DNA of 64,000 bases from JAAYZH01 sp964479695 (GCA_964479695.1 CAYZSO010000007.1:1-64000); one strand, 5' to 3'. Positions 53,672 to 62,840 are shown, numbered from the stretch's first letter. Program-made: numbers and translations. Notes: a model not told the origin generated them from the sequence alone.

Positions 53672-53695
53672 TCACACTTACACTTACACTTACAC
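53672..53695 (-). repeat. Hexanucleotide tandem repeat giving stacked in-frame stop codons
   Basis: On the minus strand GTGTAA is repeated three times (53690-53695, 53684-53689, 53678-53683) and then decays to GTGTGA, GTGCGA and GTACGA. The period of six keeps the frame, so TAA, TAA, TAA and TGA appear in frame at every second codon at the end of the DUF5711 gene. Confidence 0.9.
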
Positions 53696-54877
53696 CCGAA
53701 TGACTTGAACGCTGTTTTCTGTAATGACAAGCAAATGGCTCTCGGACAGAAAGAATTGTCTAACAATAAGGCCCTTGCAGGCATATTGATTGGCCTCGGC
53801 AAGGTTGGCTTGTTTAGCAATATACACATCTTCGCCTTGCGCCACGGAGATCATCCCGTAGCCTGAGGTCAGACCGTACATATTATTCCCGAAGGAAGTT
53901 CCGGTTCCCGCACTGCCCCGATCCGCATTGCCTTGTTCAGAGGCGGCAAAATAATACAAGGACGGCGACTGGCCTGCGACAGGTGACGCAAGGAGGGCCA
54001 AGCCATTTTGATCATACGAGGTTTCCTGAATGATATCGAAAGTCAGCCATGGTTCAGACGCAGCGCCTTGGTTCTTAAGTACCTGGGTGCTCCCGACAGT
54101 AAAAACCAGATCGTCACCGGCCGGATAGATCAAGGGATAGGCAGTACTTCCATAAAGACTCAATGACGAAACGATTGCCTGCTCTTGCAGATCCAGTCTG
54201 GTCAGGTAGGACTTCAGGGCAGCTCCATCCGTATTTAAGAGGCTGACATCGATTTTCTGGTTATCCTCTGTGAACGCCATAGAGATGATATAACCGGAAC
54301 GCAGCCTGTCTCTCACTCGCCAATCGAGAATGTGTTTACCCTCTTCATCCAGTACACGCAAAACGCCTTTCGTATAAATCTCATCCATAATAAAGGCGGT
54401 TTTGCCACTGAGGGAGACGGCCGCCCCCTCAATCGGTGAAGAAGTCTTGCCCTGTAAGACCAAGCCGTTATTATCCAGCAGATAGAAATTGTAGGCACCT
54501 TGGTCGGCCACGAGAATATAATTCTTATTGATCGTGACCAGCGGGTTCATTGTGCTGATCGCAACCGTGTTCTCTACAGCTCCTTTGAAGGAAATGTAAG
54601 AAACCAGATCATTCGATATTTTTACCAAGTGATCCGAGTTGAATGGATAGAGTTGCTCCGCCTCGCCGTCACTCAACGTAAAGGCTTCTTCTGTCGTCAA
54701 AGACAAATACTCCGCAGCCTGATCATCGGCAGAGACAAAGAGCGTCCCCGGGGCTTTCGCTACGATAAAGAGCAAGGCCAAAATCAGGACAAAAACGAGC
54801 AAAATCAACCCACCTAAGCCTCTCGGCCTAGGCGGACTTACGTTTCTCATTTCTTTTCTGTTTTCTCTAACGGCCAT
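53690..54877 (-). CDS. DUF5711-type membrane-anchored protein
   Basis: A short cytoplasmic N terminus (PPRPRG) precedes one membrane helix (~22-41) and a large extracellular β-rich, probably β-propeller domain with repeated strands such as NYILVADQGAYNFYLLD. The family (DUF5711) is common in Clostridia and lacks a known role. 395 aa; an internal ATG ten codons in is possible. Follows DUF4340 by 9 bases. Confidence 0.8.
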   Translation of the reverse strand: MAVRENRKEMRNVSPPRPRGLGGLILLVFVLILALLFIVAKAPGTLFVSADDQAAEYLSLTTEEAFTLSDGEAEQLYPFNSDHLVKISNDLVSYISFKGAVENTVAISTMNPLVTINKNYILVADQGAYNFYLLDNNGLVLQGKTSSPIEGAAVSLSGKTAFIMDEIYTKGVLRVLDEEGKHILDWRVRDRLRSGYIISMAFTEDNQKIDVSLLNTDGAALKSYLTRLDLQEQAIVSSLSLYGSTAYPLIYPAGDDLVFTVGSTQVLKNQGAASEPWLTFDIIQETSYDQNGLALLASPVAGQSPSLYYFAASEQGNADRGSAGTGTSFGNNMYGLTSGYGMISVAQGEDVYIAKQANLAEANQYACKGLIVRQFFLSESHLLVITENSVQVIRV

Positions 54878-54886
54878 TGTCCAATC

Positions 54887-56599
54887 TTATCCTGCGTTAC
54901 TGACTGTCGTTCCTGTAGCTCCACTCTCACCGGAAGGTGTTCCCTGACTTTCACCAGTGATTGTTCCCTGACTCTCGCCGGATGCTGTCGCCTGACTCTC
55001 AGCCGTACCGCTGCTCGACGTTTGAAGGGCGATTGCCTCCTGCAAGTTTTGTAAGGCCAACTTGACACCCGGTTCATCGACATTGCTGCTGCGAGTAAAG
55101 TCCGCCTCAGCACAATAGAAACCGGTGTACCGGCCATCTTTGAACACATAGAGCGTCCTCTCATCCCTTCGGATGAAGTCAAGTTTGATGTCCGGATCTT
55201 GATTTCTCATCTCATAGACTACTTCATAAACCGGGTCTTCTGCAAGCGGCTTGGCGTCCGGATCGAAACCGGCCACGGAAATTCCGATCAACGTCTGATA
55301 ATACTTGGTGAACAAGTTTTCACTGCGGTCGTTCAGAAGATTGGCATCTTCGCCATTTAGGGTGTAAGCAGGTTTAGGTTCCGGCTTACCATCTGCTTTC
55401 GCTTGCTCGATTTCCGCAGAGGTAGGATTGAAGATCCGGGAAACATAGGCTGTGTTGTCAATTGTGGCGGTCAAGGTTCCGACATTCGTAATATTCACAA
55501 GGGCTGCAAACTTATCATAGAAATCCAAGGCAGGCAGGCCGGTCTGGGTCAGGACAGAACGGTTAAAGGAGAAGACATAAGAGGATCCCTCGATCATGGC
55601 ATACGCTTTATCTGTTGACCCTTGCTCCGAGATCAGTAAAACCTTCTGCTCCGAGCCCTTGCCCAGAGTTATTGTGTAGTAGGGCTTGTTGAGGCCGAAA
55701 CGATTCACCTGATCTTGATCCGCCGTGAAAAATTCATCAGCGGTGATTTGAACCACTTCTGAGAGAAAATTTTGGATATTCGAAGTATTCCCTTTCCAGA
55801 CGACAGGACTCTCCATTTGCCACTGATCCGCAGACCCTTCCTGGACTGCTTTTTGCAGTTGGCCTGTGATTGTAAAGTCTTCCGTTTGGCGTTTCAGACT
55901 AAAATAAGTCAAATCCTCGACAGCTAAGCCAATAACGTCTTTGTTCAAGAGATCCAGTTTGCCCATCATCAGATAGTCTGAAGCCCCGCTGATGACAGCC
56001 ACACGCTGGTCGGCTTGGTTCAAGGCGTAATAGCGCTCTGTCGTTGTCGCAGGGACTTTGTTTCCCAAGACCACTTTGACCTCAGAACCATCTTTGAGTG
56101 TGTACACGGCCGTGGCGGTACCCTCGCCGTTCAAGCCATATTGAGCAAGTTCTTCCGCTGTCTTCACGCCCAAATCCTCGGTCACAGCTATAGTAAGTAG
56201 GCCATTACCAAGTGAATTAACCAAGTCTTGAGATAGATCCTCTTCGCCCCCGCCTTGCAGTTGCCAGGTGAGGATGGGCATAGGTGTAGGTGCAGGACTA
56301 GGCGTCACAGTCGTTCCGGTTTCGGCAGTTGTTGCAGACGGATCAGGTGTCGGCACGGGGGTAGGGGTCGGGTTGACCCAGGTTGGTTCAAGTACCAGCT
56401 GGCCTTTTTCGTTGGCCAAAGCCACCCGGTTCACATCGGTTGCGTTGAATTTCACAAGTTCTGTGGCGGGCGGAGGTGTGCTGGCGGTCGTTTCTCCACT
56501 TTGGGTAGGGAAGCCTCCAAGCAGCTGCCACAGCGCATAGCCTGCAATCAGCACGACCAGCAAAGCCACCATGACAATAAGGGAACGAGTTTTTTTCAT
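54887..56599 (-). CDS. DUF4340 domain protein with repeat-rich tail
   Basis: N-terminal membrane helix (~7-25), then a proline/threonine-rich linker (TPTPVPTPDPS) and a DUF4340 domain. In gliding-type ABC clusters this family accompanies GldG-like proteins. The last ~45 residues are tandem SGESQGT-like units encoded by a 24-base repeat (54931-55003), likely a flexible extracellular tail. 570 aa. Role unknown; probably works with the ABC system upstream. Confidence 0.82.
   Translation of the reverse strand: MKKTRSLIVMVALLVVLIAGYALWQLLGGFPTQSGETTASTPPPATELVKFNATDVNRVALANEKGQLVLEPTWVNPTPTPVPTPDPSATTAETGTTVTPSPAPTPMPILTWQLQGGGEEDLSQDLVNSLGNGLLTIAVTEDLGVKTAEELAQYGLNGEGTATAVYTLKDGSEVKVVLGNKVPATTTERYYALNQADQRVAVISGASDYLMMGKLDLLNKDVIGLAVEDLTYFSLKRQTEDFTITGQLQKAVQEGSADQWQMESPVVWKGNTSNIQNFLSEVVQITADEFFTADQDQVNRFGLNKPYYTITLGKGSEQKVLLISEQGSTDKAYAMIEGSSYVFSFNRSVLTQTGLPALDFYDKFAALVNITNVGTLTATIDNTAYVSRIFNPTSAEIEQAKADGKPEPKPAYTLNGEDANLLNDRSENLFTKYYQTLIGISVAGFDPDAKPLAEDPVYEVVYEMRNQDPDIKLDFIRRDERTLYVFKDGRYTGFYCAEADFTRSSNVDEPGVKLALQNLQEAIALQTSSSGTAESQATASGESQGTITGESQGTPSGESGATGTTVSNAG
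54931..55003 (-). repeat. 24-bp in-frame repeats in the DUF4340 gene
   Basis: Degenerate 24-base units encode GESQ-T/A-T/I-x-S/T at the C terminus of the protein. The unit length is a multiple of three, so copy number can change without loss of frame. Confidence 0.7.
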
Positions 56600-56618
56600 A
56601 TGTCCTTCCCCCTATCCT

Positions 56619-58160
56619 CTAGAGATTCTTCCGGCGGCGGTAAATGACCAGAGCCGTCACAAGCATCGCAATAGGAAGAATGACCATCAGAAAGAGACTC
56701 ACAACTTGCACTTGCGTTTGACTGGACGGCAAGATGCTGTAGGTGATCACGGCCTTCGGCTGAATGATGTAGTCTTGCTTAGCATTTGCTTCCATATTGC
56801 TCATATGATAAAGAGTATAGAAAGCCAAGGGGTAGTTACCCGCAGTCTGATAGTTCAACATGATATAGTCACTGAAGGTCATCGCTGAACCGAAGACGGC
56901 GACTTTGGCCGGCTTAGTCACACTTGAACCGTCCACCCAACCGGAATTCTCCGAATACATGGCGACCGTTTGAACGGCTTGATCTTGCGTTTCATTCGCC
57001 TGGTCACCGCCGATTAAACGACTGCCTTGCGCTGAGGTTTGCAGAACAGGGTCGGTCTTAATCCAACTGCTGGCATTATCCGCAGTTGTCACAGCACGAC
57101 TGTTGATGACCACAGCGGACTGATTCGCCGCCGTTTGGGTGTAAATGGTTGAAGCAGGCATATTAGCCATGAAAGAAACCGGATCGCTGAAGAGGACCTT
57201 GTCTGCCTGGTTCTCATGAACCAGATCGTTCGTCAGACGCAAGTTGAAATTCTGCAGAAGCGCATTGAGATTCGTCAGATCCGTCGCTTGGTATTCTGCC
57301 AGGACAACCAGACTTCCGCCTTTCTTGAGAAATTCCAAATAGGTATCGACTTCCGGAGCTGAAATATCCGCTGTAGGAGCGACCATAAGCAGCATTTCCG
57401 CATCATCGGGGATGGTCGTGGCTGTTATGGTGTTAAGATCCTTGACTAAGTAATTATTTTGCTCCAGAAGCATTTTCAGCACAGAATAGCCGTCATTTGA
57501 GGTTTGGCCCGCCTCGCCATGACCGGATGTCCAATAGACGACCGGGGTGAAATCAGCCGTGACGAAATTGATCGCTCCGGTAATCACTTCTTCCGCGACA
57601 TATCCTGTAATGTAATAATCTTGAATCTGCAGAAGATTATTGTAAGTCAGTACTTTCAGTTTCGAGTAATCGGCGTTGCTGACAACGATGTTGTTCTGGT
57701 TGATATTGTGGAGTCCATCCGGATCCAGGGTGGTCAAGATCGCCGGGTTCTGGGTGGGATTCACGTAGTCCACACTGATTTTTCCGTTACCCTTGGCAAC
57801 ATATTCACTGAGCAGCTTAGGGACGAAAGAGATGTCCGCTCCGTTGTATGCGGTATTAAAGGCACTTTCATCAGAGAGCACCGTGATTTTGACATCCTTG
57901 GTGTTCTCATTCAAGACTTGTTCGCTGACGCTACCCAATGTAGCCATCTTGTTAGCTGTCCAGTCGAATTGCCAGCGGTCTCCGACGACCGAATTCAAAA
58001 TCACATTAATGACGATGATGATGGCAACGAAGACGACCGCGGAAAGTATGGAAGTCCTCTTCAATTGACGGCTGCGCTTATCGCGCTGCCCCTTCTCTTC
58101 AGAGCCTTTGTTCTGAGTATTTTTCTCGGTTTGCTCTATTTGCGAATTCTTCTTATTCAT
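56619..58160 (-). CDS. GldG-like ABC-associated extracellular protein
   Basis: Basic cytoplasmic N terminus, membrane helix (~34-52), then a GldG/DUF4350-type extracellular domain (VLNENTKDVKITVLSDES, YWTSGHGEAGQ, GGSLVVLAEY) and a C-terminal membrane helix before RRRKNL. In Bacteroidota GldG partners GldA and GldF. 513 aa. Follows the permease by 9 bases with GAGGAG. Confidence 0.87.
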   Translation of the reverse strand: MNKKNSQIEQTEKNTQNKGSEEKGQRDKRSRQLKRTSILSAVVFVAIIIVINVILNSVVGDRWQFDWTANKMATLGSVSEQVLNENTKDVKITVLSDESAFNTAYNGADISFVPKLLSEYVAKGNGKISVDYVNPTQNPAILTTLDPDGLHNINQNNIVVSNADYSKLKVLTYNNLLQIQDYYITGYVAEEVITGAINFVTADFTPVVYWTSGHGEAGQTSNDGYSVLKMLLEQNNYLVKDLNTITATTIPDDAEMLLMVAPTADISAPEVDTYLEFLKKGGSLVVLAEYQATDLTNLNALLQNFNLRLTNDLVHENQADKVLFSDPVSFMANMPASTIYTQTAANQSAVVINSRAVTTADNASSWIKTDPVLQTSAQGSRLIGGDQANETQDQAVQTVAMYSENSGWVDGSSVTKPAKVAVFGSAMTFSDYIMLNYQTAGNYPLAFYTLYHMSNMEANAKQDYIIQPKAVITYSILPSSQTQVQVVSLFLMVILPIAMLVTALVIYRRRKNL

Positions 58161-58169
58161 ACTGTCTCC

Positions 58170-58955
58170 TCACTTCACCCAGCGTCTCTTGTCCATAACT
58201 TGAACTGTGATGTAAAGGAAAATCACGATCATGCTGATGAAGTACACGATGGTCAAGAGATCAAATGTCCCTTGGGAAAATCCTTGCAGACGATTGGAGG
58301 GGTTAAGCCAATTCAAGGCATTGGTCAGGGCTCCTCCCCAAGCGGCCTCTGTCGCGGCAGGAATCTTATCCAGAAAATCGATCGTATTGACGAGTGAGGT
58401 TAAGAGATTGCCGATCATCTGACTTAAGGCACTCAAAACTTCAAAGGACACGAAGATGACAAACGAGATCACGGCTGCGATGATTTGGTTCTCGGTCAGA
58501 GCCGAGGCGAAGATCCCGATTGCCAGATAAGTAAAGGCTGTCAGTAAATAGGCGATCAAGGTGCCGAGGTAGCGGATGTCAATCGTTCCGCCAAACGCCA
58601 AGGTAATGATCACGTAGAGAACATTAGCTGAGGAAACGACAAGGAACGTCAAAACCGTTCCGAAATATTTCCCCAGAACGATCTGCGTTGTCGAAGCCGG
58701 CGAGGTGGCCAGTAGAACTTCGGTGCCGTTTTTCTTATCTTCTGAGATTGTTCTCATGGTCATCAGGGGAATCAAAACCATGAAGAGACTCCGCATAAAT
58801 GACAGCACGGAGGATGGGTCCGCATAGTTACTCAGAAGCATGGAGGAGAAATAGAGTCCTGAAATGAACGTGTAAATGGCCAGCAGCACCCAGCCCATCG
58901 GTGACTTGAAATAACTGTTGAATTCTCGCTTAGCTATTGCATATATCTGTGTCAT
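58170..58955 (-). CDS. ABC-2 type permease (GldF-like)
   Basis: Six predicted membrane helices over 261 residues, with the ABC-2 feature MTMRTISEDKKNGTEVLLATSP. It begins IYAIAKREFNSYFKSPMGW, typical for GldF/NosY-like permeases. Its ATG overlaps the ATPase stop (TGATG). Substrate unknown. Confidence 0.9.
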   Translation of the reverse strand: MTQIYAIAKREFNSYFKSPMGWVLLAIYTFISGLYFSSMLLSNYADPSSVLSFMRSLFMVLIPLMTMRTISEDKKNGTEVLLATSPASTTQIVLGKYFGTVLTFLVVSSANVLYVIITLAFGGTIDIRYLGTLIAYLLTAFTYLAIGIFASALTENQIIAAVISFVIFVSFEVLSALSQMIGNLLTSLVNTIDFLDKIPAATEAAWGGALTNALNWLNPSNRLQGFSQGTFDLLTIVYFISMIVIFLYITVQVMDKRRWVK

Positions 58956-59917
58956 CAGTTTTCATCCGCTTTCTCTGGCAGTTGGTAAGAACTGCTCGTG
59001 ACTTTGAGGAAAATATCCTCCAGTGTGGGATTCAAGGAGCGAAGGCCGATAATCGGCATATTCTCGCGGGCAAAAGCGCGGAAGACATCCGCTCTCACAT
59101 CTTGATGCTCGGCGGTTTGATATTCATAGACCAAGGCACCCTTCTCCTTACGGAGGAAGGAAACACTCGAAACCCCGGAAACTTGTTTCAGAACAGACAT
59201 CGCCCGCTCATTCTCCGTAGCGACAATCACTTCCACGCGAGAAACACCACCGATCGCCTGGCCTAAACTATCGGCGGAGCCGCTGGCGGCGATCTTACCG
59301 TTGTTGATGATGATCACGCGGTCACATGTCGCAGACACTTCCGACAAAATATGGGAGGAAAGCAAGATCGTATGTTTCTTACCCAATTGCCTGATCGTTT
59401 GCCTGATCTCCTTGATCTGTTTGGGGTCAAGACCCACCGTAGGTTCATCCAAGACAAGCACATCGGGGTCGCCGATCAGAGCTTGCGCAATTCCGACACG
59501 TTGCTTGTAGCCCTTGGACAAGTTGTTGATCAGACGTTTCCTCACGTCGGTAATCTTCACGAGAGCCATAATCTCGGCAAGTTTCACCGTTTGGTCTTGT
59601 TTCTTAACGCCCTTCAGATCCGCAACAAATCGCAGATACTCGAGAACGGTCATATCTTTATAAAGCGGCGGTTGCTCCGGTAAGTAGCCTATGCAGCTCC
59701 TCGCCTCTTGCGGCTGTTCTAAAATATCATAACCATTAATTTTCACTTGACCCGAGGTAGCTGAGATAAACCCGGTCAGAATGTTCATCGTCGTACTCTT
59801 CCCCGCCCCATTAGGTCCCAGGAAGCCCAAAACTTCACCATCTTGAACCGTAAATGAAATATCATCAACGGCCTTGTTCTCGCCATAATATTTGACGAGA
59901 TTTGTAATTTCAACCAT
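58955..59917 (-). CDS. ABC transporter ATP-binding protein (GldA-like)
   Basis: Walker A GPNGAGKST, signature region LSKGYKQRVGIAQAL (K in place of the usual G in LSGGQ, common in this branch), Walker B VLVLDEPTVGLD and the switch His in SSHILSEV. The ~90-residue C-terminal extension is also typical of GldA/CcmA-like ATPases. 320 aa. Powers the permease/GldG/DUF4340 system. Confidence 0.92.
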   Translation of the reverse strand: MVEITNLVKYYGENKAVDDISFTVQDGEVLGFLGPNGAGKSTTMNILTGFISATSGQVKINGYDILEQPQEARSCIGYLPEQPPLYKDMTVLEYLRFVADLKGVKKQDQTVKLAEIMALVKITDVRKRLINNLSKGYKQRVGIAQALIGDPDVLVLDEPTVGLDPKQIKEIRQTIRQLGKKHTILLSSHILSEVSATCDRVIIINNGKIAASGSADSLGQAIGGVSRVEVIVATENERAMSVLKQVSGVSSVSFLRKEKGALVYEYQTAEHQDVRADVFRAFARENMPIIGLRSLNPTLEDIFLKVTSSSYQLPEKADEN

Positions 59918-59944
59918 GCTGTCTCCTTCGAAAATCCGCTGTGA

Positions 59945-60490
59945 CTAGTTCCCCAGCCTCGTGAGCTGGTAGTGTACCTTGGCTGGATTGTGCCGTTTCA
60001 AATCACTTAGAATCCGATCATTCGGCTCAAAGGTCACCAAGTAATTTGTGCCCTTGTAATGTCCGGTGAAAAACCAGACTTTCTGATCACCTGTATTGGT
60101 CTCCAAGTGAAGCGGTTTCAGACTCTGATTGCGACTTGCCACCTTGTATTCATCAGAAGAAAGTGGTGCCAGTATTTCCATTTCTTTCGCGGGAATACTC
60201 ATCATCCTCTTACGCTTGCGCCGATGGATAATCTGGTCAATATCCAGGTGGCCATTTGTGCAAATATACTCATACTCTATATCCAGCTGTGTAATCAGGA
60301 AATAGAGACCGTACCCTGCCCCGAGCCATAAAATCCAGATAAAAAATAGGACATACTCAATAAAGACAAGTGACAAGAAAACCACGACCAGAAAAAGAAC
60401 CACGAACAATGCAATCAGAAGATAGTCTCGTGTCGTCTTATGCCTCTTAACAATTAACTCAATATAAACGTCATTCTGTGTGCCCTGCAT
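59945..60490 (-). CDS. DUF6106-type two-helix membrane protein
   Basis: Two membrane helices (~24-65 region) followed by a cytoplasmic β-rich domain (YICTNGHLDIDQIIHRRKRKRM...VWFFTGHYKG). Resembles DUF6106 proteins of Clostridia; no known function. ATG at 60490 follows GGAGG by 4 bases. It precedes the ABC ATPase by 27 bases and is probably first in that operon. 181 aa. Confidence 0.75.
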   Translation of the reverse strand: MQGTQNDVYIELIVKRHKTTRDYLLIALFVVLFLVVVFLSLVFIEYVLFFIWILWLGAGYGLYFLITQLDIEYEYICTNGHLDIDQIIHRRKRKRMMSIPAKEMEILAPLSSDEYKVASRNQSLKPLHLETNTGDQKVWFFTGHYKGTNYLVTFEPNDRILSDLKRHNPAKVHYQLTRLGN

Positions 60491-60602
60491 ATGACCTCCA
60501 TTACTAGACTTCAAAACACTTCCGTTATTTTACTCTATTTTACCTTCACTTTCCGAGAAGACCTAATTATTCCTAAATTCGTTACAAATATGTTTTCCAA
60601 AA

Positions 60603-60638
60603 ATGAAAAAGGCAGCCGGTTCACCGAACCTGCTGCCT
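60603..60638 (-). terminator. Rho-independent terminator of groES-groEL
   Basis: Minus strand: AGGCAGC-A-GGTTC / GAACC-G-GCTGCCT (60610-60638) with a 3-base loop and one internal mismatch, followed by TTTTT. Strong GC-rich hairpin 80 bases after the groEL stop. Confidence 0.92.
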
Positions 60639-60644
60639 CAACGC

Positions 60645-60700
60645 TCAACTCTAGGATTAACTCTCAAGAATCAACTCTAGGATAAACTCCAGAGTCAACT
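60645..60700 (-). repeat. Tandem repeats between groEL stop and its terminator
   Basis: A 16-mer TCAACTCTAGGAT(T/A)AA (plus strand) is present at 60645-60660 and 60671-60686 with partial related units (GAGTCAAC, CTCTCAAG) between and beside. The array fills the 3' UTR of groEL. Confidence 0.75.
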
Positions 60701-60716
60701 AGTCATATTCAGGTGC

Positions 60717-62333
60717 TTAGTACATACCGCCGCCCTGTTGTGCCTGAGCCGGCTCCGGTTCAGGAATATCAACCACACAGGCCTCAGTCGTAAGCAAGGT
60801 AGCCGTGATGGAAGCGGCGTTCTGCAGAGCCGAACGAGTAACCTTCGCCGGGTCAACAATACCTTCCTTCACCATGTCCACATATTTTTCCTCTACAACG
60901 TCATAGCCAACGCCGGCTTCCTTATTCTTCACACCTTCACAGATGACCGAACCATCCAAACCTGCGTTAATCGCAATCTGACGAACCGGTTCTTCGAGTG
61001 CGCGAATCACAATCTTCACACCGGTGCGGACATCACCTTCGGTTGTATCCAGTAAGGCGGTAACCGCAGGAATCACGTTGATATAGGTCGTTCCGCCACC
61101 TGGGACCATACCTTCTTCAACACCTGCTCTAGTTGCGGCCAAAGCATCCTCAATGCGGAATTTACGTTCCTTCATTTCCACTTCCGTTGCAGCACCAACC
61201 TTGATTACAGCAACACCGCCGGCCAGTTTCGCCAGGCGCTCCTGCAGTTTCTCACGGTCGAAGTCCGACTCGGTATTCGCAATCTGCGAGCGGATCTGGG
61301 CAACACGGCTGTCAATCTCAGCCTTCTCGCCGTAACCATCCACAATGATGGTGTTCTCCTTCGCAACCTTGACCTGACGAGCCTTACCCAGCTGATCAAG
61401 CGTGGTTTCCTTGAGATCCAGACCCAGTTCTTCGGTGATCACCTGACCGCCGGTTAGAGTAGCGATGTCCTGGAGCATTTCCTTACGGCGATCGCCGAAG
61501 CCCGGAGCCTTCACGGCTACGCAAGTAAAGGTGCCACGGAGCTTATTCAGGATAACTGTAGAAAGCGCTTCGCCTTCCATATCCTCAGCAATAATCAGAA
61601 GCTTCTTACCGGTCTTCACCACCTGCTCCAGCAAAGGCAAGATTTCCTGCACGGAGCTGATCTTCTTGTCAGTGATCAGGATGTAAGGTTCATCGAGAAC
61701 CGCTTCCATTTTCTCAGTATCGGTAGCCATATAAGCAGAGATATAGCCGCGGTCGAATTGCATACCTTCCACAACCTCGAGTTCCGTTGTCATGGTGTTG
61801 GATTCTTCCACAGTAATCACACCATCGGAAGAAACCTTCTCAATGGCTTCAGCAATCAGCTGGCCGACAATTTCATCATTGGCCGAAATCGACGCAACAC
61901 GCGCAATATCTTTGCTCGTGGCAACCGGAACGGAAATTTCCGCAATTTTTGCAACCGCAGCGTCAACCGCTTGTTGAATACCCTTGCGAATGAAAATCGG
62001 GTTAGCACCGGCGGCGATATTCTTGAGTCCTTCACGGAAAATGGCCTGTGCCAGAACCGTTGCAGTCGTTGTGCCGTCACCAGCAACATCATTCGTCTTA
62101 GTAGCCACTTCCTTGACGAGCTGGGCACCCATATTCTCGGTGCGGTCTTCCAGTTCAATCTCACGTGCGATGGTCACACCATCATTCGTAACGGACGGTG
62201 CACCATAGCTCTTGTCCAAAATCACGTTTCTGCCCTTCGGGCCAAGCGTAATCTTCACTGTATCAGCAAGCTTGTTCACACCGGTTTCCAGTGCCTTACG
62301 TGCATCCTCGCCATAAACTAAATCTTTTGCCAT
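60717..62333 (-). CDS. groEL: Chaperonin GroEL (60 kDa)
   Basis: ATP-dependent folding chamber subunit. Begins MAKDLVYGEDARKALE with DGTTT ATP motif and KAPGFGDRRK; ends in the GGGMY form of the flexible GGM tail. 538 aa, standard. Co-transcribed with groES from the CIRCE-controlled promoter and closed by a strong terminator. Confidence 0.98.
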   Translation of the reverse strand: MAKDLVYGEDARKALETGVNKLADTVKITLGPKGRNVILDKSYGAPSVTNDGVTIAREIELEDRTENMGAQLVKEVATKTNDVAGDGTTTATVLAQAIFREGLKNIAAGANPIFIRKGIQQAVDAAVAKIAEISVPVATSKDIARVASISANDEIVGQLIAEAIEKVSSDGVITVEESNTMTTELEVVEGMQFDRGYISAYMATDTEKMEAVLDEPYILITDKKISSVQEILPLLEQVVKTGKKLLIIAEDMEGEALSTVILNKLRGTFTCVAVKAPGFGDRRKEMLQDIATLTGGQVITEELGLDLKETTLDQLGKARQVKVAKENTIIVDGYGEKAEIDSRVAQIRSQIANTESDFDREKLQERLAKLAGGVAVIKVGAATEVEMKERKFRIEDALAATRAGVEEGMVPGGGTTYINVIPAVTALLDTTEGDVRTGVKIVIRALEEPVRQIAINAGLDGSVICEGVKNKEAGVGYDVVEEKYVDMVKEGIVDPAKVTRSALQNAASITATLLTTEACVVDIPEPEPAQAQQGGGMY

Positions 62334-62365
62334 GTATAGTATCTCCTTATTCTTCTATATCTGAG

Positions 62366-62653
62366 TTACGCCTCGACAATGGCCAAAACATCACTCTGTT
62401 TCAAAATTGTATACTCAACCTTGTCAATCGTGATCTGGGTTCCGGCATATTTGCTGATCAGAACCTTCTGACCTACCTCGAGCTCCATCTTAACTTCCTT
62501 ACCCTCAACAACACCGCCGGGTCCAACTGCAACAACTTCTGCAACTTGCGGTTTCTCTTTCGCCGAGTCGGGTATGACGAGACCTCCAACGGTCTTCTCT
62601 TCATTCTCCACCATCTTGATCACAACGCGATCGCCTAAAGGTTTAATGGTCAT
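62366..62653 (-). CDS. groES: Co-chaperonin GroES
   Basis: 10-kDa lid of GroEL: KPLGDRVVIKMVENEEKT, the mobile loop VGGLVIPDSAKEKPQ and the C-terminal KVLISKYAGTQITID. 95 aa, standard. GGAGG ribosome-binding site. First gene of the heat-shock operon. Confidence 0.98.
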   Translation of the reverse strand: MTIKPLGDRVVIKMVENEEKTVGGLVIPDSAKEKPQVAEVVAVGPGGVVEGKEVKMELEVGQKVLISKYAGTQITIDKVEYTILKQSDVLAIVEA

Positions 62654-62677
62654 TTCGTAACCTCCTGAATTTTGAAA

Positions 62678-62704
62678 TTAGCACTCAACTCTCCCGAGTG
62701 CCAA
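62678..62704 (-). promoter_or_regulatory. CIRCE operator (HrcA-binding) before groES
   Basis: Inverted repeat TTAGCACTC (62678-62686), 9-base spacer, GAGTGCCAA (62696-62704). It matches the CIRCE consensus TTAGCACTC-N9-GAGTGCTAA except for one base. Indicates repression by HrcA and heat induction. hrcA is not in the window. Confidence 0.95.
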
Positions 62705-62712
62705 CACAAGTA

Positions 62713-62741
62713 ATGGTAGTTTATTAGTCAAATAAAGTCAA
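62713..62741 (-). promoter_or_regulatory. groES-groEL promoter
   Basis: Minus strand: -35 TTGACT (62736-62741), 17-base spacer, -10 TACCAT (62713-62718). The CIRCE element starts about 9 bases downstream of the -10, i.e. at the transcript start. Confidence 0.7.
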
Positions 62742-62802
62742 CAATTTACCAAAGTATTTTTGCTTAACAAAATTCAGACTCTTTGTGAATAAACTATGTC
62801 AT

Positions 62803-62840
62803 AAAAATAGCCGCCAAACTTGCCTAAACAAGCCAGCGGC
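62803..62840 (-). terminator. Terminator after the repeat-rich membrane protein gene
   Basis: Minus strand: GCCGC...CTTG-TTTAGG-CAAG...GCGGC (62810-62840) with a small internal loop, then TATTTTT. Located 36 bases after the stop codon of the 208-aa gene and before the groES promoter. Confidence 0.75.

Noticed and set aside
57504..58397. 297-codon plus-strand frame opposite the GldG-like gene
   Set aside because: Antisense shadow of two well-supported genes; no recognisable domain and crosses their boundary.
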